The position numbers were made by a program, and so were the translations under genes. Shown piece after piece: positions 1 through 4,305 of a stretch of 5,460 nucleotides of DNA. The stretch's first letter is position 1. Every line of letters starts with the position of its first letter. The stretch comes from Clostridia bacterium (GTDB taxonomy: Bacteria > Bacillota_A > Clostridia > Oscillospirales > CAG-272): the NCBI GenBank assembly GCA_017542695.1, contig JAFXWT010000105.1, positions 1-5,460 of the forward strand, written 5' to 3'. The notes under the pieces are model-generated. The model was not told the origin of the DNA, searched no databases, and saw only the letters and a program-made list of their open reading frames with translations.

Positions 1-797
1 CCGCTCGTCGCGTCCTGCGTGTACGTCGCCGCCGGAACGGTTATCACTCCCGCGACAGTCGCAAACGCGCCCGTTGACTCGTTGTAAGTGTAGCCCGTGC
101 CGGATGCGAGCGGTGAGCCGTTGAGCGTCACCGTGATGCCCGAGAGGATTGGTGTGAACGTGTCGGAAAGAACAACGTTCGCATCGGCTCCCGCCTCGGC
201 TCCGCCCTCGTTTTCAATGACGAACGTGTACGTTATCGTCCCGTTTTCACTGACGATATCGGGAGAAAGAGCTTTCGAGATCGAAAGATCGGCGTCGCCT
301 CTTACCATCACCGTCTCCGTTGCCGTGACCGCGACTTTGCCGCTGTCCGAAACGGTGACGGAGTTCGTTATCTCGCTGCCCGCCGCGAGAGGCGCATAGC
401 TGTTGACTTTTGCGCTGTAGATCACCGTCGCGTTCGAGCCGGCGGGGACGGATACGCCCGATATCACGAGCCCGTCTGTCGACGTGACTGTCGGCGTCGG
501 CTGAAGCACGCCGCCGATGTAGTAGAGCACCGTTCCGTCGACGTAGTCGAGCGGATAGAGCGTTCCCGTGCCGAACGGATACGCGCCGAGATCGTCGGTA
601 AGCGTAAGATCTGTCAGCGCCGCCGTGCCCGCGTTGTTTATCGAAATGACGTAAGTTACCGTGTCGCCGGCCGAGTACGTGTTGCCGACGGCCGTCTTCG
701 TCACCGTCACCGCCGCCGTGATCTCGCCCGATACGATATTCGATGAGGCGACGCCGCCGCTGTACGTCAGCGTCGCCTGATTATAAAATGTTGCCAT
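1..797 (-). CDS. DUF11-repeat protein, N-terminal part (3' end outside window)
   Basis: The reading frame is open from an ATG at 797 to the left edge, giving 265 complete codons. The protein begins MATFYNQATL and is rich in Thr, Val, Gly, Ser and Ala, with alternating hydrophobic residues typical of beta-sandwich repeats. Two repeats of the DUF11 / conserved-repeat (B_ant_repeat) type are visible. The first runs from about residue 28 to 165 and contains AGDTVTYVISINNAG at 43-57 followed by LTLTDDL. The second starts near 168 (DADLSISKALSP) and contains NGTITYTFVIENEGG at 185-199. There is no signal peptide or N-terminal membrane segment, although DUF11 repeats usually occur in surface proteins. 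From memory, similar clostridial proteins also start directly with MATF.NQATL, so the start is probably real; a GGAGG lies five bases upstream. Any anchor or export signal at the C-terminus is out of view. The function is unknown; a structural or surface role is only a guess. The gene diverges from trkA with no evident link. Confidence 0.8.
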   Translation of the reverse strand, partial: MATFYNQATLTYSGGVASSNIVSGEITAAVTVTKTAVGNTYSAGDTVTYVISINNAGTAALTDLTLTDDLGAYPFGTGTLYPLDYVDGTVLYYIGGVLQPTPTVTSTDGLVISGVSVPAGSNATVIYSAKVNSYAPLAAGSEITNSVTVSDSGKVAVTATETVMVRGDADLSISKALSPDIVSENGTITYTFVIENEGGAEAGADANVVLSDTFTPILSGITVTLNGSPLASGTGYTYNESTGAFATVAGVITVPAATYTQDATS

Positions 798-802
798 GAT
801 GT

Positions 803-807
803 CCTCC
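803..807 (-). promoter_or_regulatory. Ribosome binding site of the DUF11-repeat gene
   Basis: On the minus strand GGAGG is followed by ACATC and then the ATG at 797. The match to the anti-Shine-Dalgarno sequence and the five-base spacing fix the start codon. They argue that the missing signal peptide does not come from choosing a start that is too far downstream. Confidence 0.75.
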
Positions 808-819
808 GTTTTGAAAGTC

Positions 820-838
820 TGAAAGGCAGTGCCTTTCA
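820..838. repeat. 19-bp palindrome in the 5' region of the DUF11-repeat gene
   Basis: TGAAAGGCA at 820-828 and TGCCTTTCA at 830-838 are perfect inverted repeats around one central base. As DNA this is a typical size for a repressor operator. As RNA it could form an 8-bp stem with a 3-base loop. It lies 13 bases upstream of the ribosome binding site and overlaps the predicted transcription start. TTGAAAG at 811-817 can also pair with CTTTCAA at 833-839, so two mutually exclusive folds are possible. The palindrome is directly visible; a regulatory role is inferred. Confidence 0.5.
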
Positions 839-842
839 ATCC

Positions 843-872
843 ATTATATGATGGCGGAGACGGCGACGTTAC
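843..872 (-). promoter_or_regulatory. Possible sigma-A promoter of the DUF11-repeat gene
   Basis: On the minus strand a perfect TATAAT occupies 848-843. At normal spacing the -35 region (around 872-866) is poor, with TAACGT or GTAACG matching TTGACA at only about half the positions. A perfect TTGACA at 889-884 is 35 bases from this -10 and too far to pair with it. Transcription would begin near 836, inside the palindrome at 820-838. A weak -35 over a good -10 fits a promoter that needs an activator, but this is inference. A second TATAAT at 881-876 has no convincing -35. Confidence 0.4.
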
Positions 873-894
873 TTTATTATATTTGTCAAATCTA

Positions 895-923
895 TTGATT
901 TATTTTCAATATTGTGATATTAT
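895..923 (+). promoter_or_regulatory. Sigma-A promoter of trkAH
   Basis: TTGATT at 895-900 is separated by exactly 17 bases from TATTAT at 918-923, and a TG at 915-916 sits one base before the -10 (extended -10). The surrounding DNA is AT-rich. Transcription should start near 930, leaving a leader of only about 36 bases before the trkA start codon. That is too short for a c-di-AMP (ydaO-type) riboswitch, which controls some potassium transporters. Confidence 0.7.
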
Positions 924-934
924 ATTAGCTTGAA

Positions 935-945
935 AAGAGACTCTT
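935..945. repeat. Short palindrome just downstream of the trkAH promoter
   Basis: AAGAG at 935-939 and CTCTT at 941-945 form an 11-bp palindrome around one base, at about +6 to +16 of the predicted trkAH transcript. It is placed where a small operator could act, but it is short enough to arise by chance. Confidence 0.2.
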
Positions 946-951
946 ACGTTA

Positions 952-958
952 AAGGGGG
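952..958 (+). promoter_or_regulatory. Ribosome binding site of trkA
   Basis: AAGGGGG at 952-958 ends seven bases before the ATG at 966. It decides the trkA start: the in-frame TTG at 930 would add 12 unrelated residues before the Rossmann strand, has no ribosome binding site and coincides with the predicted transcription start. Confidence 0.75.
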
Positions 959-965
959 ACGTCTT

Positions 966-2321
966 ATGAACATAATCATAATCGGAGGGGGCAAGTTCGG
1001 ATCAACGCTTGTCGACTGCCTCATTAAAGAAGGGCATGACATAGCCCTTATTGATACAAATTACAAAGTGGTGGAGAATATCGTCGGTAAATACGACGTT
1101 ATGGGTATATGCGGCAACGGCGCGAACATCGACACGCTGAAGGAGGCGGGGATATCAAAAGCGAGAATGCTTATCGCCGCCACTTCGTCGGATGAAGTGA
1201 ACGTGCTGTGCGCCCTGATCGGCAAAAAGCTCGGCGCTCATCACACCGTCGCGCGAGTGCGCGCTCCCGAATATTCGCGTCAGCTCGTTTTCATGCGTAA
1301 CGAGCTCGGGATCAGCATGATGGTGAACCCCGAGCTTGAAACGGCGCAGGAAATATCGCGTATACTTCGCTCGATGCGAACGATCAAAATCGAAAACTTC
1401 GCAAAGGGCAGGGCGGACCTTGTCGAGATACGCGTGACGGACGATCTGCCGTTCGCCGGGCTCAGACTTTGGGAGTTTTACAAAAAATTCAAGATAAAAA
1501 TACTCGTCTGCGCCGTCCAGCGCGGCGACGAGATACATATCCCCGACGGTAATTTCATGATCGAGGCGGGCGACAAGATACACATCACGGCGTCGCATGC
1601 CGACATGGGCGAGCTGTTCAAGCTGTTCGGCTACGAAAGGCAGAAGGCGCACTCCGTGCTCATCGTCGGCGGCGGCACGATAGCGTATTATCTCGCGCGC
1701 GACCTCGCCGAGAGCGGGATCCGCGTCAAGATCGTCGAGATCGACGAAAAGCGCTGCGTCGAGCTTTCGGAAAAGCTGCCGAAGGCGACTATCATCTGCG
1801 GCAACGGCACAGACGAGGATCTTCTGACGGAAGAGGGGCTCGACGGATATGACGCCTGCGTCGCGCTGACGGGGATAGACGAGGAAAACATCATCATTTC
1901 CATGTGCGCGCGTATACGCAAGATACCGTACATAATTTCAAAGGTCAACAACTCGTCGCTGCTCCGTGTCATCAATTCGGAAAACATCGACAACGCCATA
2001 TCTCCTAAGACTGTGTCGGCAAATCATGTCGTCAGATATGTCCGCTCGAAACAGAGCGACTCGGACGGCGCGGTGCAGACGTTGTACAAGCTCGTTGACA
2101 ACAAGGTCGAGGCGGTGGAATTCGTTGTCAAGGAGGATTCGCCGTGCACGCATCAGCCGCTGCGCGAAATGAAACTTAAACCCGAGATACTCATCGCCTG
2201 CATCGTCCGCGGCGGAAAGGTCATAATCCCCGGCGGCGACGATACTATCGAGCCGAACGACAACGTGGTCGTCGTATCGAACGGACTGTTCCTACGAAAC
2301 CTTGAAGAAATAATGGGCTGA
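966..2321 (+). CDS. trkA: Trk potassium uptake regulatory subunit TrkA
   Basis: TrkA is the peripheral cytoplasmic subunit of the Trk potassium transporter; it binds NAD(H) or other nucleotides and gates the TrkH pore. The 451-residue protein has the duplicated RCK_N + RCK_C layout expected of full-length TrkA, as opposed to the single-unit KtrA of about 220 residues. The first Rossmann domain starts MNIIIIGGGKFG, with the GxGxxG loop at 7-12 and an acidic residue closing the second strand (D30), both typical of NAD binding. The first RCK_C domain spans about 140-222. The second Rossmann domain starts at about 229 with VLIVGGGTIA, where Ala replaces the last Gly of the loop, and has VEID at 257-260; the second RCK_C covers about 369-450. 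The start is set by AAGGGGG seven bases upstream. The gene is followed four bases later by trkH, indicating one operon. The family call is firm; which ligand gates this protein cannot be read from the sequence. Confidence 0.95.
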   Translation: MNIIIIGGGKFGSTLVDCLIKEGHDIALIDTNYKVVENIVGKYDVMGICGNGANIDTLKEAGISKARMLIAATSSDEVNVLCALIGKKLGAHHTVARVRAPEYSRQLVFMRNELGISMMVNPELETAQEISRILRSMRTIKIENFAKGRADLVEIRVTDDLPFAGLRLWEFYKKFKIKILVCAVQRGDEIHIPDGNFMIEAGDKIHITASHADMGELFKLFGYERQKAHSVLIVGGGTIAYYLARDLAESGIRVKIVEIDEKRCVELSEKLPKATIICGNGTDEDLLTEEGLDGYDACVALTGIDEENIIISMCARIRKIPYIISKVNNSSLLRVINSENIDNAISPKTVSANHVVRYVRSKQSDSDGAVQTLYKLVDNKVEAVEFVVKEDSPCTHQPLREMKLKPEILIACIVRGGKVIIPGGDDTIEPNDNVVVVSNGLFLRNLEEIMG

Positions 2322-2325
2322 TCAT

Positions 2326-3771
2326 ATGAATTACAGAATGATAAGCTACATAATGGGTCAGATATGCAAGGTAGAGGCGGCATTCCTCGGCATATCGCTC
2401 ATTGTGTCAATGATTTACGGTGACAATCTATACCTCGCGTTCCTTACGCCGATCGCGGCGCTGCTCGCCATCGGAATACCGCTGACGCTGAAAAAGCCGA
2501 CAAAACGGAGCTTCTTTGCCAAGGAAGGTTTCTTTGTTGTCGCGTTGTCGTGGTTTCTGATGTCGCTGTTCGGCTGCCTGCCGTTCGTCATAAGCGGCGA
2601 GGTGCCGTCGTTCGTCGACGCGTTTTTTGAGACGGCGTCGGGATTTTCGACGACGGGCGCGTCGGTCATATCCGACGTTGAGGCGCTCTCGCACGGACTT
2701 CTGTTCTGGCGCAGCTTTACTCACTGGCTCGGTGGCATGGGCGTTCTGGTGTTCGTGCTCGCCATTTTTCCGGAGCAGGAGACGCAGTCGATCTTCCTGA
2801 TGAAAGCGGAATCTCCGGGGCCGAAAGTCGGCAAGATCGTGTCGAAGCTCCGCATAACCGCGCAAATCCTTTACGGTATTTACGTCGCGCTGACGTTGCT
2901 TGAATTTATCCTCCTCGTTTGCGGCGGAATGCCGGTGTTTGACAGCGTGGTCAACTCGTTCGCAACGGCGGGAACAGGCGGATTCTCCGTTAAAAACGCG
3001 GGTATCGGCGCTTACGGCAGCGCGTACTGCGAGTACGTCATCGCTGTGTTCATGTTCCTGTTCGGAATCAACTTCAACGTATTCTTCCTCATCATAATCG
3101 GGCGCGTCCGCGACGCGCTTAAAAGTGAGGAATTCCGCGTTTATACAGGCATCGTCGTCGGCGCGATCGTCATAATCGCACTGAATATAATGAAGCTTTA
3201 CGCAAGTTTCGGAGAAGCGTTCAGATATTCGTTCTTCCAGGTCGCGTCGATCATTTCGTCAACGGGATTTTCGACGGCGGATTTTGACGCTTGGCCGGAA
3301 TTTTCCAAGATGCTGCTCGTGATACTGATGTTCATCGGCGCGTCCGCCGGATCGACGGGCGGCGGTATCAAGGTCGCGCGCCTGATACTCATCGTCAAAA
3401 ACGGCATTGCGGAGCTTCGCCGCTGTATTTCGCCGAACTCGGTCGTGACTGTCAAATTCGAGGGCAAGCCGGTTGAGGACAGCGTGCTCCGATCGACGAA
3501 CGGATATTTGGTGGCGTTTTTCGCGGTATTCGGCGTGTCGGCGCTGATCGTCAGCTTTGATGCGATGTCGCCTACGTTTACGGAATCGTTCACGGGCGTG
3601 CTTGCGTGTCTGAACAACATCGGACCCGCGCTCGGGCGGCTCGGACCGACGCAGAACTTTGCGTCGCTCGGCGCGCTGTCAAAGCTCGTCTTGTCGTTCG
3701 ATATGATCGCGGGACGACTCGAACTTTTCCCGGTGCTGCTTTTGTTCACGCCGAGAACGTACAGGAATTAA
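2326..3771 (+). CDS. trkH: Trk potassium uptake channel subunit TrkH
   Basis: TrkH is the membrane subunit that carries potassium into the cell, with four membrane-pore-membrane repeats arranged like one potassium channel. The 481-residue protein is of normal length and highly hydrophobic. All four pore loops are visible: SGFSTTGAS at 105-113, ATAGTGGFS at 213-221, SSTGFSTADF at 311-320 and NNIGPALG at 430-437. The glycine-rich segment GASAGSTGGGIKVAR at 338-352 and GRLELFP at 463-469 are family hallmarks. The fourth pore loop has Ala435 where many relatives have GPG. The start MNYRMISYIMGQ matches the family's usual N-terminus. No good ribosome binding site precedes it; the trkA stop is four bases upstream, so translation is probably coupled to trkA. 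An intrinsic terminator follows directly. A KtrB identity is less likely because the partner is a two-unit TrkA. Confidence 0.95.
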   Translation: MNYRMISYIMGQICKVEAAFLGISLIVSMIYGDNLYLAFLTPIAALLAIGIPLTLKKPTKRSFFAKEGFFVVALSWFLMSLFGCLPFVISGEVPSFVDAFFETASGFSTTGASVISDVEALSHGLLFWRSFTHWLGGMGVLVFVLAIFPEQETQSIFLMKAESPGPKVGKIVSKLRITAQILYGIYVALTLLEFILLVCGGMPVFDSVVNSFATAGTGGFSVKNAGIGAYGSAYCEYVIAVFMFLFGINFNVFFLIIIGRVRDALKSEEFRVYTGIVVGAIVIIALNIMKLYASFGEAFRYSFFQVASIISSTGFSTADFDAWPEFSKMLLVILMFIGASAGSTGGGIKVARLILIVKNGIAELRRCISPNSVVTVKFEGKPVEDSVLRSTNGYLVAFFAVFGVSALIVSFDAMSPTFTESFTGVLACLNNIGPALGRLGPTQNFASLGALSKLVLSFDMIAGRLELFPVLLLFTPRTYRN

Positions 3772-3778
3772 AAAAATC

Positions 3779-3805
3779 GGGCGGCTGCTGCCGCCCATTT
3801 TCTTT
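3779..3805 (+). terminator. Intrinsic terminator of the trkAH operon
   Basis: GGGCGGC at 3779-3785 and GCCGCCC at 3790-3796 form a perfect 7-bp GC stem with a TGCT loop. A T-rich tail (ATTTTCTTT) follows and an A-run precedes it. It starts seven bases after the trkH stop codon. Confidence 0.85.
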
Positions 3806-3806
3806 C

Positions 3807-3848
3807 GCTCTTTTCTTTTTTGCGAAAAAGAAAAGGAGCACAAAAGAA
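3807..3848 (+). repeat. Left copy of an inverted hairpin module
   Basis: Reading 5' to 3': GCT (3807-3809), CTTTTCTTTTT (3810-3820), loop TGCG, AAAAAGAAAAG (3825-3835), an unpaired G at 3836, AGC (3837-3839), then A and CAAAAGAA (3841-3848). The inner stem is 11 bp and the outer stem 3 bp. The same architecture recurs in inverted orientation at 4231-4268. It begins 11 bases after the trkH terminator stem. It is not a standard terminator itself, because the stem is nearly all A-T and no T-run follows. Confidence 0.65.
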
Positions 3849-4230
3849 AAAACTACGGCGTTTATCTTTTCCACTCGCCTCAAACGTGCTTCCGTTGTCG
3901 CTCGGCGCGTGGGAAGCCGAGCGCCAGCCGGTTCACGTTAATCCCGGCGAAGATTCAAGACATCAAGACAGAGCGGGGGGGGTCCCGCGCGGCGGGATAA
4001 GTACCAACCGCGCTGACGGTGGCGCACCCCTTACCATAAGCGTACTTTTTTCGGCTTGTTTGCCCTGCGGAGCAGGGGCGTGTGCACTACCGGCTTGATC
4101 TGGATGCCACCTTTGCGGGGTTCCGCCGTACATTTGGAGCAAAGCGACAAATTACGTGCGGGGAGCAAACGCCGCTACAAATAATACTTGCACACAGCTG
4201 AAAGAGCGATCGAGCGGCACGCTCGCGCGC
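3849..4230. other. Non-coding GC-rich core between the two hairpin modules
   Basis: About 380 bases show no credible gene. Open frames here have no ribosome binding site and read as low-complexity translations. Several short perfect inverted repeats are present: CGCTCGGC 3899-3906 with GCCGAGCG 3916-3923; GCCGG 3927-3931 with CCGGC 3944-3948 (approximate); TCCCGC 3983-3988 with GCGGGA 3992-3997; CCCTGC 4063-4068 with GCAGGG 4072-4077; CGAGCG 4211-4216 with CGCTCG 4220-4225. GGAGCAAA occurs twice (4136-4143 and 4162-4169). No complete tRNA cloverleaf could be drawn. It could be the body of an intergenic repeat element or a structured RNA, but no convincing promoter was found on either strand. 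Confidence 0.5.
3899..3923. repeat. 8-bp inverted repeat in the intergenic core
   Basis: CGCTCGGC at 3899-3906 and GCCGAGCG at 3916-3923 are a perfect match around a 9-base loop. This is the strongest single hairpin in the core. No T-run follows on either strand, so it does not look like a terminator. Confidence 0.45.
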
Positions 4231-4268
4231 TTCTTTTGGTATCTTTTCTTTCGCGTAAAGAAAAGTAC
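4231..4268 (-). repeat. Right copy of the inverted hairpin module
   Basis: On the minus strand, from 4268 down: GTA, CTTTTCTTT, loop ACGCG, AAAGAAAAG, an unpaired A (position 4242), TAC, then CAAAAGAA ending at 4231. This repeats the layout of 3807-3848, with the bulge in the same place and the same trailing octamer. The inner stem is 9 bp instead of 11. The outer triplet pair is GTA/TAC instead of GCT/AGC, so both changed positions still pair. It lies three bases beyond the ftsH terminator stem, in the sense direction of ftsH. Confidence 0.65.
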
Positions 4269-4271
4269 AAT

Positions 4272-4299
4272 AAAAAAGTCCGCTTTCGCGGACTTTTTT
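4272..4299 (-). terminator. Intrinsic terminator of ftsH, potentially bidirectional
   Basis: AAAAAAGTCCGC at 4272-4283 and GCGGACTTTTTT at 4288-4299 form a perfect 12-bp stem with a 4-base loop, six bases past the ftsH stop codon. On the minus strand the loop is GAAA closed by C-G, a stable GNRA tetraloop, followed by six T, which indicates ftsH as the main user. The symmetric A and T runs could also stop transcripts arriving from the trkAH side. Confidence 0.9.
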
Positions 4300-4305
4300 C
4301 ATTGT

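Noticed and set aside
97..399. Plus-strand open frame of 100 codons opposite the DUF11-repeat gene
   Set aside because: It is the antisense of a clearly coding frame with a recognisable repeat protein. It has no ribosome binding site and no recognisable family.
930..965. In-frame TTG extension of trkA by 12 residues
   Set aside because: It has no ribosome binding site, coincides with the predicted transcription start, and adds residues before the conserved Rossmann strand. ATG at 966 has AAGGGGG at good spacing.
1155..1652. Long minus-strand frame opposite trkA
   Set aside because: It is a shadow of trkA. The plus-strand protein has intact Rossmann and RCK domains, and the antisense product matches nothing I recognise.
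3807..3839. The A/T hairpin as a second standard intrinsic terminator for trkH
   Set aside because: The stem is almost entirely A-T and is followed by purines, not a T-run, so it lacks the features of an efficient terminator.
3925..3950. tRNA T-arm-like sequence (GGTTCA...AATCCC flanked by GCCGG/CCGGC)
   Set aside because: The loop is 12 bases, not 7, and no acceptor, D or anticodon arm can be drawn around it.
3820..4098. Plus-strand open frame of 92 codons across the trkH-ftsH gap, plus neighbouring frames at 4087-4302 and 4156-4698
   Set aside because: They begin in or run through hairpin and terminator sequence, have low-complexity translations and lack ribosome binding sites; the last also overlaps ftsH antisense.
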